Assembly: GCA_964496705.1 (NCBI GenBank)
Contig: CAZCBJ010000046.1
Span: 1-22,220, forward strand
Direction of reading: 5' to 3'
DNA from: CAZCBJ01 sp964496705
GTDB taxonomy: Bacteria > Chloroflexota > Anaerolineae > Anaerolineales > Anaerolineaceae
DNA: 22,220 bases
Both the position numbers and the translations under genes were made by a program. Below, in pieces: positions 6,763 to 13,364 of this stretch (the first letter of the stretch is position 1; each line of letters begins with the position of its first letter). Under the pieces are notes generated by a model. It was not told the origin of the DNA, did not search any database, and worked only from the letters and a program-made list of their open reading frames with translations.

Positions 6763-7853
6763 GTCTGATGCCCACTCCGCGCAGCGTGAACATCGCCATC
6801 ACCGGGCGCTGCAACCTGCGCTGCAAATACTGCTTCTACGCCGACGAGATGGCCGCGCTGAGCGACCTGTCCACGGGCGCGTGGCTGGCGTTTTTCGATC
6901 AGCTCGGTCAAATGGGCGTGATGGATGTGACCCTGACCGGCGGGGAGGTGTTCACCCGCCGCGACCTGTTCGAGCTGATCGACGGGTTGATCGCCAACCG
7001 CATGCGCTACAGCCTGCTCAGCAACGGCACGCTGATCAACGAAGAGGTGATCGCGCAGTTCAACCTGGGCAAGCGCCGACTGCGGCTGGACTCGATCCAG
7101 GTATCCATCGACGGTTCACGGGCTGAGATTCACAACCTCAGCCGCCCCAACAGCTTTGACCGCGCCGTGCGCGGCTTGAGGCTGCTCAAGGCGCACGGCT
7201 TTCCAATCACCGTGCGCGTCACCATCAACCGGCATAACCTGCATGACCTGGAAAACACCGCCCATTTGCTGTTGGAGGAAATCGGTCTGGACTCGATCAG
7301 CACCAACGACGCCGCCCCGATCGGCGCCGGCTGCCACAACGAAGCCGAGGTGGCGCTCAGCCCGGCCGAGACCGCCGAGGCGATGGACATCCTCGACCGG
7401 CTGCAGGCGCGCTACCCAGGACGCTTGCAGGCCCAAGCCGGCCCGCAGGCCAAACGCGGCATGTACGCCGAGATGGAACATGCCCGCCAGACGGGCGAGC
7501 TGACCGACCGCTGGGGCATGGGGCGGCTGAGCGCGTGCGGTTGCGTCTTCGCGCGCATCGACATCCTTCATGACGGCGGAATCATCCCCTGCCACATGCT
7601 CAACGGGCTGGTGATCGGCAACATCCAGACCGACTCGCTGGCCGAAATCTGGCGCACGCATCCGGTGATGCAGGCGATGCGCGAACGACAGAACATCCCG
7701 ATGAGCCAGGTGCCGGGCTGCGAAAACTGCTCCTGGAATGCCTGGTGCAACGGCAGTTGCCCGGGGCTGGCTTACAACCTGACCGGCGATTTCAACCGCG
7801 CCAATCCCCAGGATTGCTATGTGCGTTTCTTAGAGGGTATCCAGCATGAGTGA
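6759..7853 (+). CDS. scmE: Radical SAM/SPASM peptide-modifying enzyme, ScmE-like
   Basis: A 364-residue radical SAM enzyme. The 4Fe-4S-SAM motif CNLRCKYC (Cx3Cx2C) lies at about residues 18-25 and TGGE follows. A complete SPASM domain binds two auxiliary clusters near the C-terminus: a cysteine in ACGCVF, Gx4C in GGIIPC, then CENCSWNAWCNGSC (Cx2Cx5Cx3C) and a last cysteine in NPQDC. The segments FYADEMAALSDL and DVTLTGGEVFTRRDLFELID match ScmE of the SynChlorMet cassette as I remember it. Such enzymes form C-C, C-S or C-O links on peptides. I place the start at 6759 because AAGGA (6745-6749) is well spaced for it and it gives an ATGA overlap; an in-frame ATG at 6753 would add two residues. 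It overlaps the next gene by 8 nt. Confidence 0.87.
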   Translation: MSLMPTPRSVNIAITGRCNLRCKYCFYADEMAALSDLSTGAWLAFFDQLGQMGVMDVTLTGGEVFTRRDLFELIDGLIANRMRYSLLSNGTLINEEVIAQFNLGKRRLRLDSIQVSIDGSRAEIHNLSRPNSFDRAVRGLRLLKAHGFPITVRVTINRHNLHDLENTAHLLLEEIGLDSISTNDAAPIGAGCHNEAEVALSPAETAEAMDILDRLQARYPGRLQAQAGPQAKRGMYAEMEHARQTGELTDRWGMGRLSACGCVFARIDILHDGGIIPCHMLNGLVIGNIQTDSLAEIWRTHPVMQAMRERQNIPMSQVPGCENCSWNAWCNGSCPGLAYNLTGDFNRANPQDCYVRFLEGIQHE

Positions 7854-8922
7854 AAATCCATCCACCCCGGTCATCCCACCGCTGACCACCATCTACCTTT
7901 ACCTGACCGGCTCGTGCAATCTCAATTGCCGTCACTGCTGGATCGATCCCTACTTCGAGGGCAGCCCGCGCGAGGTGCTGCCGTGGAGCGAGCTGCGCAA
8001 GATCATCGTCGAGGCCAAAGAGCTGGGTCTGCAGAGCGTCAAATTGACCGGCGGCGAGCCTTTTCTGCATCCCCAGGCGGTGGAGGTGATGTACGGCCTG
8101 CAGGAACTGGAGCTGGGTGTGACGGTGGAGACCAACGGCACGCTGATCGGCGAGCGGCAGGCCAAAGCGCTCAAAGACACCTCGGCCTTTTTCTCCATCT
8201 CCATTGACGGCCCCACCGCCGAGCTGCACGACGACCTGCGCGGGGTCAAAGGCGCTCTCAAGCGCACGCTCAAGGGCATCGAATACGTGCGCGCCGAGGG
8301 ACTCAGCTTCCAGGTGATCGCCTGCCTGCACCGCGGCAACCGCCACGCGATTGTCGAGATGATGGAGTTCTCGCGCTCGCTGGGCGCCAGCAGCCTGAAG
8401 ATCAACCCCATCACCGGCACCGCCCGCGCCGACGAGATGGAGTCGGGCGGCGAGCTGCTCACCATTCCAGAAATCCTCGAAGCTTACCGCGAGATGAAAA
8501 CCGCCGTGCCACAAGACTTTCAACTCAGCTTTGATCTTCCGCCGGCGTTCCTCGGTCTGAAGGAGTTCACCAATAATAGCTGCGGAACCTGCGGCATCCT
8601 CAACCTGCTGGGTGTCTTGCACGACGGCTCAGCCGGGCTGTGCGGCATCGGCGAGCACATCGAAGGCATGAATTTCGGCGACCTGCGCCAACTGGGGGTG
8701 CGCAAAGTGTGGGAGGAGACCGAAACCCTCAAGCTGCTGCGCGACGGTGTGCCGGACAAGCTCAAGGGCGTGTGCGGGATGTGCCTGTTCAAGAGCTATT
8801 GCCTGGGCAAGTGCGTGGCCAACACCTACTACGAGACCGGCGACCTGCTGGGACCGTTTGGCTTCTGCCAGCAGGCCTACGATCAGGGTCTGTTCCCCAA
8901 CACCCGCCTGGTGGACGGCTGA
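7846..8922 (+). CDS. scmF: Radical SAM/SPASM peptide-modifying enzyme, ScmF-like
   Basis: A 358-residue second radical SAM enzyme. CNLNCRHC at residues 24-31 binds the SAM cluster, and LTGGEPFLHP follows. The SPASM part begins at CGTCGILNLLGVLHDGSAGL with its Gx4C (GSAGLC), then CGMCLFKSYCLGKC (Cx2Cx5Cx3C) and a final cysteine in FGFC, enough for two auxiliary clusters. The CGTCGIL...CGIGEH and GDLLGPFGFC segments match ScmF of the SynChlorMet cassette from memory. It differs clearly from its neighbour, so the pair probably catalyses two steps or acts on two sites of one peptide. GAGGG lies 8 nt before the ATG, and the start overlaps the upstream stop by 8 nt. The actual reaction is not known. 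Confidence 0.87.
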   Translation: MSENPSTPVIPPLTTIYLYLTGSCNLNCRHCWIDPYFEGSPREVLPWSELRKIIVEAKELGLQSVKLTGGEPFLHPQAVEVMYGLQELELGVTVETNGTLIGERQAKALKDTSAFFSISIDGPTAELHDDLRGVKGALKRTLKGIEYVRAEGLSFQVIACLHRGNRHAIVEMMEFSRSLGASSLKINPITGTARADEMESGGELLTIPEILEAYREMKTAVPQDFQLSFDLPPAFLGLKEFTNNSCGTCGILNLLGVLHDGSAGLCGIGEHIEGMNFGDLRQLGVRKVWEETETLKLLRDGVPDKLKGVCGMCLFKSYCLGKCVANTYYETGDLLGPFGFCQQAYDQGLFPNTRLVDG

Positions 8923-8934
8923 GCGGCGCGGCGC

Positions 8935-8943
8935 TGATATAAT
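8935..8943 (+). promoter_or_regulatory. Extended -10 promoter giving a leaderless S26-peptidase mRNA
   Basis: TGATATAAT is a perfect extended -10 element that ends 7 nt before the ATG of the peptidase gene. Transcription would therefore start at or right beside the start codon. No Shine-Dalgarno sequence is present between the upstream stop and the ATG, consistent with leaderless translation. Confidence 0.5.
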
Positions 8944-8950
8944 TGTCTGC

Positions 8951-9541
8951 ATGGCTGAGCCATTGCAGCGCTATTACCACGGCAGCTCGATGGGCGGCAC
9001 GTTTCGCCCCGGCGACCGGCTGAGCGTGATGCCGGTGGACTTTGCGCGCCTGCGCCGCGGGGATGTGGTCGTCTTCCTTCCCCCCGGCGGCGAAGCGCTG
9101 GAGACGGTGCACCGCGTGGTCGCAACCTGCGCCGAGGGCTTGGTGACGCGCGGCGACAACAATCCTTTCGCCGATTCGCAGCCGCTTTCCGCCGCCGAAC
9201 TGGTTGGACGGGTGACCCACGCGCAGCGCGGCAGGCGAACCTGGCGGGTGGCGGACGGGTGGCGCGGTCTGCTGCGCGCTCGCTTGCTGAGGCTGCGCTT
9301 CCCGCTGTACCGGCTGGCGGTCTGGCTGGGCGGGCCGTTCTACCGCTGGCTGCGGCGCAGCGGTCTGGCGCAGCGGCTCTGGCACCCATCCATCCAGATT
9401 CTTGAGCTGCGCGACGGGGACAAAGTGCTGTTCAAGTACATCCACCGCGGGCGGACGGTGGCCGAGTGGCGCCCGCTGGAAGGGCGCTTCACCTGCCGCA
9501 AGCCGTATGACCTGCTGATCCCGCCGCCGCAAGGAGAATGA
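8951..9541 (+). CDS. S24/S26-family serine peptidase (signal peptidase-like)
   Basis: A 196-residue protein with the core of a signal peptidase. GSSMGGTFRPGD carries the nucleophile Ser in the SM position, RRGDVVVFLPP is the usual beta strand, TVHRVV supplies a histidine as in Sec11-type (Ser-His) enzymes rather than the bacterial lysine, and TRGDNNPFADSQPL is the family's conserved loop. A hydrophobic, arginine-rich stretch around 120-145 may attach it to the membrane. It follows the ScmF-like gene by 28 nt on the same strand and probably cleaves the leader of the peptide those enzymes modify, or a membrane substrate. That link is inferred from position only. A longer upstream reading frame exists but overlaps the ScmF-like gene; the ATG at 8951 is preferred. 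Confidence 0.75.
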   Translation: MAEPLQRYYHGSSMGGTFRPGDRLSVMPVDFARLRRGDVVVFLPPGGEALETVHRVVATCAEGLVTRGDNNPFADSQPLSAAELVGRVTHAQRGRRTWRVADGWRGLLRARLLRLRFPLYRLAVWLGGPFYRWLRRSGLAQRLWHPSIQILELRDGDKVLFKYIHRGRTVAEWRPLEGRFTCRKPYDLLIPPPQGE

Positions 9542-9560
9542 GCGGCAAGACCGCAGCAGA

Positions 9561-9578
9561 TAACCTCTGGGAAGGTTA
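9561..9578. terminator. Weak hairpin between convergent genes
   Basis: TAACCT-ctggga-AGGTTA forms a 6-bp stem in the 38-nt gap between the peptidase gene and the convergent AbiEii-like gene. There is no adjacent T-tract on either strand, so it is at best a weak terminator. Confidence 0.25.
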
Positions 9579-9579
9579 G

Positions 9580-10317
9580 CTAAAGCCTCATTTTCTCCTG
9601 TTCGCGCTTTAGCAATGCCAGTGTCTCAGGAATCAAGATTTTTCGAATTTGTTGAAATTTGTCCGGCGGCAACAGCGTGTTCAAATCTTGATTAATGATC
9701 GTCTGGGTGACGTGCGTCTGAATGAAGGTGATCAGATCGGCGAAGAAATCAGCTAGAGATTGGCCAGTTCTCTGTGTAATGACCGGCGCATGGTAGGCAT
9801 AGCCCTGAACGAAAAAATGGTGAATGTCGTATACATCTCTACCTGCGATCGTATGATGAGCGCGATAACGATCCATCAGAGCCACCAATTTGTTGGCAAA
9901 CATGGTCTCAATCGTCTGGCAAACTGCAAAACGGTCGATTTCAGATAAATATTGGGGTCTGAACTGGTTGGAATGCAAGGTCAGGTTGCTAGCGCTGATT
10001 CGCATTGAATTACGCTGCCCGGGCTGACTGGGATAACGAATTTGGAAAAACAAAGCCTGATTGATTTCTTTGGTAACGACCAGATTAAGCTGGTCGAAAA
10101 CCTGATAGAATGCGGCACGCAGCACAGCCTCATCCGCGCCTGCATGCACATCGAAATCCAAGTCCACCGAAAAACGGTCCAGGTAACCCAGCATTGCAGC
10201 ACAGGTACCGCCTCTGAATACCAAACCCTGTGCCAGTTCCAGGTTATCAATGATCTCCATCAACAACCGGTTCATGCTCGCCTTATGTAGAATATCCTCG
10301 GGGCGTAAATTCAGCAT
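9580..10317 (-). CDS. AbiEii-type nucleotidyltransferase toxin
   Basis: A 245-residue protein of the AbiEii/AbiGii toxin family. RGGTCAAML at residues 35-43 and SVDLDFDV at 50-57 form the nucleotidyltransferase signature (GG...S-x-D-x-D), with both metal-binding acids present. Known family members transfer nucleotides to tRNA acceptor ends, or otherwise halt translation, when phage infection or antitoxin loss occurs. It overlaps the upstream antitoxin-like gene by 7 nt, the usual AbiE arrangement with antitoxin first. Base composition is less GC-rich than the flanking genes, consistent with horizontal acquisition. Confidence 0.87.
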   Translation of the reverse strand: MLNLRPEDILHKASMNRLLMEIIDNLELAQGLVFRGGTCAAMLGYLDRFSVDLDFDVHAGADEAVLRAAFYQVFDQLNLVVTKEINQALFFQIRYPSQPGQRNSMRISASNLTLHSNQFRPQYLSEIDRFAVCQTIETMFANKLVALMDRYRAHHTIAGRDVYDIHHFFVQGYAYHAPVITQRTGQSLADFFADLITFIQTHVTQTIINQDLNTLLPPDKFQQIRKILIPETLALLKREQEKMRL

Positions 10318-10847
10318 GGGTAGCCTATCTGCTTTTGTATAAATTTTACTTGATCGATATCCACCCCACCCATCACGTCGAAATGATATCGGGGGTTGTA
10401 ATAGAGCAAATCGGCGACAGCCCTTTCAACCGACGCAATTCGGACAACATTGTGATTGGCAAGGCCGATGGGATGGTGCAGATGGATGGGTTTCAACTGA
10501 CGGAACAGGAATGAATACGGGCCGACCACGGCCTTTTTGTGAATATCGCTAATAAACGTAAACGTATAGGCGGGTTGCGAAATAACACCCGCCTGAGCTA
10601 GCACTGATTCGGTGCTCAGATAGGTGTAGCGATGGATCACAGCTTTGCCGAGCACGAGCGGATGCAATTGATCTACCGGCAGCATTGAATACAAGCCCTT
10701 ATAAATGGGGATCAGGATGCCTTTTTGCACGTACCGCTTGATCAGCGTATAGAGCGTGTTGGGATTACGGATACCCCAGACTATCGCAAGATCATGGGTG
10801 TGAAAAATATTTTGGTTGAGTTTAATTAATTGATTTATTCTGTACAT
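10311..10847 (-). CDS. AbiEi-type antitoxin / transcriptional repressor
   Basis: A 178-residue protein with an N-terminal winged-helix region (LAIVWGIRNPNTLYTLIKRY then GILIPIYKGLYSM) followed by the AbiEi C-terminal fold (YLSTESVLAQAGVI...VERAVADLLYY). In type IV AbiE systems the antitoxin neutralises the toxin and represses its own promoter by binding inverted repeats. Here the promoter and start codon lie inside a long inverted repeat, which fits autoregulation. There is no Shine-Dalgarno sequence, and the predicted transcription start falls within 1-2 nt of the ATG, so the mRNA is probably leaderless. Similarity to this family is moderate, since antitoxin sequences diverge quickly. Confidence 0.75.
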   Translation of the reverse strand: MYRINQLIKLNQNIFHTHDLAIVWGIRNPNTLYTLIKRYVQKGILIPIYKGLYSMLPVDQLHPLVLGKAVIHRYTYLSTESVLAQAGVISQPAYTFTFISDIHKKAVVGPYSFLFRQLKPIHLHHPIGLANHNVVRIASVERAVADLLYYNPRYHFDVMGGVDIDQVKFIQKQIGYPC

Positions 10848-10871
10848 ATATGTACAGGATAAATCAATTAA
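10826..10871. promoter_or_regulatory. 46-bp inverted repeat, probable AbiEi operator
   Basis: The two 23-nt arms meet without a spacer at 10848/10849 and pair with a single mismatch (10839 against 10858). The core CTGTACATATATGTACAG (10840-10857) is a perfect 18-bp palindrome. It covers the -10 box, the transcription start and the ATG of the AbiEi-like gene, and the position fits autorepression. Confidence 0.7.
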
Positions 10872-10884
10872 ACCTTTTTGTCAA
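10856..10884 (-). promoter_or_regulatory. abiE operon promoter
   Basis: On the minus strand a perfect -35 TTGACA (10884 to 10879) is followed after exactly 17 nt by TATCCT (10861 to 10856). The predicted start of transcription is next to the ATG at 10847. The right arm of the operator-like inverted repeat covers the -10 region. Confidence 0.6.
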
Positions 10885-10958
10885 TGGCTTTTCTATGAAT
10901 CCAGCCTGTCTTCAGCGAACATCGCTCGATGATTCTATAAAGAATTCAATTTTAGCGC

Positions 10959-10991
10959 TTGACAAACGGGTTGGATTTCATCTGATATAAT
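10959..10991 (+). promoter_or_regulatory. Promoter for the rightward nucleotidyltransferase genes
   Basis: TGATATAAT (10983-10991), an extended -10 element identical to the one before the S26 peptidase gene, lies 50 nt before the ATG at 11042. A TTGACA occurs at 10959-10964, but the 21-nt spacing is too long, so the extended -10 probably dominates. Confidence 0.5.
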
Positions 10992-11041
10992 TCCGGCAGC
11001 ACCCATTCTTTCTCAACCATTTCTTCCAGGTAATTTTCCAG

Positions 11042-11629
11042 ATGAGCGCTCACGAATCAATCAATCTGCTCGAACCGCTAGCCGCGCTGCAGCGGGTGAT
11101 CAACCGCTTCGACCAGCAGGGCATGATCATCGGCGGCGTGGCTGCCCGCCTGATGGGCTGCTCGCGGGTGACCAACAACCTGGACGCGGTCTTCCTGGTT
11201 TCGCTCGAGGAGCTGCCCAAGGTGCTGGAGGCGGCGCGAGATGAAGGCATCATCCCGCGCATCGAGCAGGCTCAAGAATTCGCCCACGACAACCGCGTGC
11301 TGCTGCTGCGCCATCAGCCCAGCGGCACCAACGTCAACATCCTGCTGGGAATGCTGCCGTTTGAGATGGAATCGGTCGCCCACAGCCATGTTCGCGAGGT
11401 GGACGGGCTGGCGGTCAGGCTCCCCTCCGCTGAAGACTTGATCGTCTTCAAAGCCATCGCCCACCGCCCGGTAGACCTGGAAGACATCGCCTGCATCCTC
11501 GGCTCACATCCCGAAATTGATTGGAATCATCTGGAATACTGGCTGAAAGCCTATGCCGAGTCGCTGGAAAACCCCAAGATCTGGGATGATATCGCTCCGC
11601 TGCGCCAAATCACGCTGAGCCTGACCTGA
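11042..11629 (+). CDS. Nucleotidyltransferase-fold protein with altered active site (DUF6036/AbiEii-like)
   Basis: A 195-residue protein with a minimal nucleotidyltransferase fold: IIGGVAARLMG at about residues 29-39, then RVTNNLDAVF at 42-51, where active relatives have T-x-D-x-D. The first acid is replaced by N46, so one metal ligand is missing and catalysis is doubtful. The later LPSAEDLIVFKAIAHRPVDLEDIACIL is the typical C-terminal part of such proteins. It lies 6 nt upstream of a second nucleotidyltransferase gene and probably shares a transcript with it. The pair may be a regulatory or toxin-antitoxin-like unit, or a house-keeping pair of unknown role. Confidence 0.7.
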   Translation: MSAHESINLLEPLAALQRVINRFDQQGMIIGGVAARLMGCSRVTNNLDAVFLVSLEELPKVLEAARDEGIIPRIEQAQEFAHDNRVLLLRHQPSGTNVNILLGMLPFEMESVAHSHVREVDGLAVRLPSAEDLIVFKAIAHRPVDLEDIACILGSHPEIDWNHLEYWLKAYAESLENPKIWDDIAPLRQITLSLT

Positions 11630-11635
11630 GCGCAG

Positions 11636-12463
11636 ATGAACAGTGCGGCTGTCATCGCCGAGCTGACGCCTCTCCTGCGCCAGATGCTCAAAGGACGTTA
11701 TGCCATCGCCCTGGCTGGCTCTCACGCCAAGGGCCAATCCGATCAGCATTCTGATCTGGATTTTTACCTCTTTGCGGATGAGGTTCTGGATGTCTTCGCG
11801 CGCGAGGCCATCCTGCTGCCGCACACCGATGATCCGGCGAGCATGTACCTTGGCGGCGATCCCGACACTGCCTGGGGGGTTTGCACCGATTTCGAATTCG
11901 CCGGGCTGCGGGTGGAAGCCAGCACACGCAGCATCGCGCTGGTGGAGCGGGTACTGGCCGAATGCCTGGCGGGGGAGATTCATGTTGAGCCGGCCGCCTG
12001 GACTCACCGCGGTTATTACTACTTCTGCTATCTATCCGACCTGAATATCGCCAAAATCCTGGACGACCCCTGCGGCCTGCTGGCGGGGTGGAAACAGCGT
12101 ATCGCGCTCTATCCGCCGTTGCTAAAAGAAAGCATCATCACCAGCTTTCTGGGGATGGCCTGCGCCTGGCCGGATAACTTCCACTATATCAGCGCCATCC
12201 AGCGCAATGACATCCCTTACGTGACCGGTATCGTCCAGCAGATTGCCCACAACCTGGTGCAGGTGCTGTTTGCCATGAATGAGGTGTATTACAGCGGCGA
12301 AAAGAACCTGCTCCCCGCGCTGCGCGGGCTGACCTACACCCCACCGGATTTTGAACGCGGCCTGCTCACGCTGCTCTACCCGCCGCAGGAAGCGGGGGTT
12401 TTTGAGCAACAGCGCCAGATCATCAAAGGGTTCATTGCGGATATTCAGAGTCATCTGAAATAA
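11636..12463 (+). CDS. Nucleotidyltransferase-domain protein, DUF4037-like
   Basis: A 275-residue protein. The N-terminal nucleotidyltransferase domain has the intact motif AGSHAKGQSDQHSDLDFYLF, with GS at residues 28-29 and both metal-binding acids at D40 and D42. A third acidic strand is probably near GLRVEAS. The helical C-terminal half (IITSFLGMACAW, AHNLVQVLFAMNEVYYSGEK) resembles DUF4037-type proteins. The cellular substrate is not known; relatives are usually described as nucleotidyltransferases of antibiotic-resistance type or as uncharacterised. It follows the previous gene by 6 nt and ends in a strong terminator. Confidence 0.75.
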   Translation: MNSAAVIAELTPLLRQMLKGRYAIALAGSHAKGQSDQHSDLDFYLFADEVLDVFAREAILLPHTDDPASMYLGGDPDTAWGVCTDFEFAGLRVEASTRSIALVERVLAECLAGEIHVEPAAWTHRGYYYFCYLSDLNIAKILDDPCGLLAGWKQRIALYPPLLKESIITSFLGMACAWPDNFHYISAIQRNDIPYVTGIVQQIAHNLVQVLFAMNEVYYSGEKNLLPALRGLTYTPPDFERGLLTLLYPPQEAGVFEQQRQIIKGFIADIQSHLK

Positions 12464-12464
12464 A

Positions 12465-12492
12465 AAAATCCCCGTCTTGCGGCGGGGATTTT
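12465..12492. terminator. Bidirectional intrinsic terminator
   Basis: AAAATCCCCG at 12465-12474 pairs with CGGGGATTTT at 12483-12492 around an 8-nt loop, a 10-bp stem flanked by an A-tract and a T-tract. It starts 2 nt after the rightward gene ends and serves the leftward sulfur operon from the other side. Confidence 0.85.
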
Positions 12493-12515
12493 CATCGGGA
12501 GGGGAACCGCGTAAA

Positions 12516-13001
12516 TTACACGAACAGAAGCTGCGAGCCTTCGGAAATTTCCATAAATTCCATCGCGCCCAGCACCTCGGCGCCCTCGATCAGGTCGTCC
12601 TTGGTCAGCTTCATCATGTCCATCGACATTTTGCAGCCGTAGACGTGGGCGCCGGAATCGACGATCATCTGCATGAACTCACCGACGGGCGGGAAATCCA
12701 GCTTGGCGATTTCTTTGTTCATCATCCAACTGGCGGCAGCCGACATGCCCGGGATGGCGCCCATCCAGGTGGGGATGTGGAACCAGGGATGCATGCTGGG
12801 GTTGCCGACGGTGGCCACGTTGAGGTGGTCCATCTTTTTCTTGGTGATGATGTCCAGGCCCCAAAAGGTGAAGAACAGGTGAACTTCGATGCCGGTCATG
12901 CGCGCGGCGTTGGCCAGAATCATGGGCGGGTAGGCCATATCCAGCGAGCCTTTGGAGGCGATGATGCACAGCTTGCGGGTGGGTTTGGTTTCGGGAGACA
13001 T
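12516..13001 (-). CDS. DsrE2-like sulfur-carrier protein (DsrE/DsrF/DrsH-like)
   Basis: A 161-residue member of the DsrE-like superfamily. IIASKGSLDMAYPPMILANA at about residues 13-32 is characteristic, and a cysteine lies at C123 in YGCKMSMDMM, in the position that carries persulfide sulfur in this family. DsrE2 proteins accept and hand on sulfane sulfur in the cytoplasm, working with DsrC/TusA-type carriers. This is the last gene of the leftward sulfur operon and directly follows the DsrC-like gene. The stretch of Met-rich sequence (MKMSMDMMKL region) is normal for the group. No TusA-like gene is present in the window. Confidence 0.85.
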   Translation of the reverse strand: MSPETKPTRKLCIIASKGSLDMAYPPMILANAARMTGIEVHLFFTFWGLDIITKKKMDHLNVATVGNPSMHPWFHIPTWMGAIPGMSAAASWMMNKEIAKLDFPPVGEFMQMIVDSGAHVYGCKMSMDMMKLTKDDLIEGAEVLGAMEFMEISEGSQLLFV

Positions 13002-13032
13002 TGGTTATCCTTGTATTTGGTTTCAAACAGAA

Positions 13033-13347
13033 TCAGATGCAGCCAGTGGGTTTCTTCAACCCGGCTACCTTGGCGGCCAGCTTGCCCGGACCGCCGGGGA
13101 ACAACTGGTAGAGTTCCTTGGTGCTCACATCCGTGTTCTTGGTGATCCCGCGCAGGGTGGGGGCTTCGCCCTTGGCTTTCCATTCGGCGCGGCAGTAATT
13201 GATCACCACCCAGTGGCGCTCGGTCAGCTCGATGCCTTCACGGGCGGCCAGGGCATTGCCAATTTCAGGCGTCCAGGCGCTGGCATCCAGCATGAAACCT
13301 TCGACATCAAAAGCAACAGCAGAAAGAATATCGGACATTGTTTTCAC
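13033..13347 (-). CDS. DsrC/TusE-family sulfur relay protein
   Basis: A 104-residue DsrC/TusE-like protein. DVEGFMLDASAW, EGIELTERHWVVINYCRAEW and the C-terminal KKPTGCI tail are typical. C103, the penultimate residue, is the universally conserved sulfur-bearing cysteine. The second cysteine of true DsrC, eleven residues upstream, is A92 here. It should therefore act as a TusE/RspA-like carrier and not form the DsrC trisulfide that serves dissimilatory sulfite reductase. No DsrAB genes are in view. AAGGAGT precedes the ATG. It lies 17 nt after the flavoprotein gene and 31 nt before the DsrE2-like gene, so all share one operon. Confidence 0.87.
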   Translation of the reverse strand: MKTMSDILSAVAFDVEGFMLDASAWTPEIGNALAAREGIELTERHWVVINYCRAEWKAKGEAPTLRGITKNTDVSTKELYQLFPGGPGKLAAKVAGLKKPTGCI

Positions 13348-13364
13348 TCCTTGGATGAATATGG

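Noticed and set aside
8747..9541. Longer S26-peptidase frame starting inside the ScmF-like gene
   Set aside because: The added N-terminal segment is the shifted translation of the ScmF-like gene; the ATG at 8951 fits the extended -10 and the domain start.
12477..13145. Plus-strand frame of 222 aa across the DsrE2/DsrC region
   Set aside because: It is a His/Gly/Asp-rich shadow of two convincing minus-strand genes and includes the loop of the terminator.
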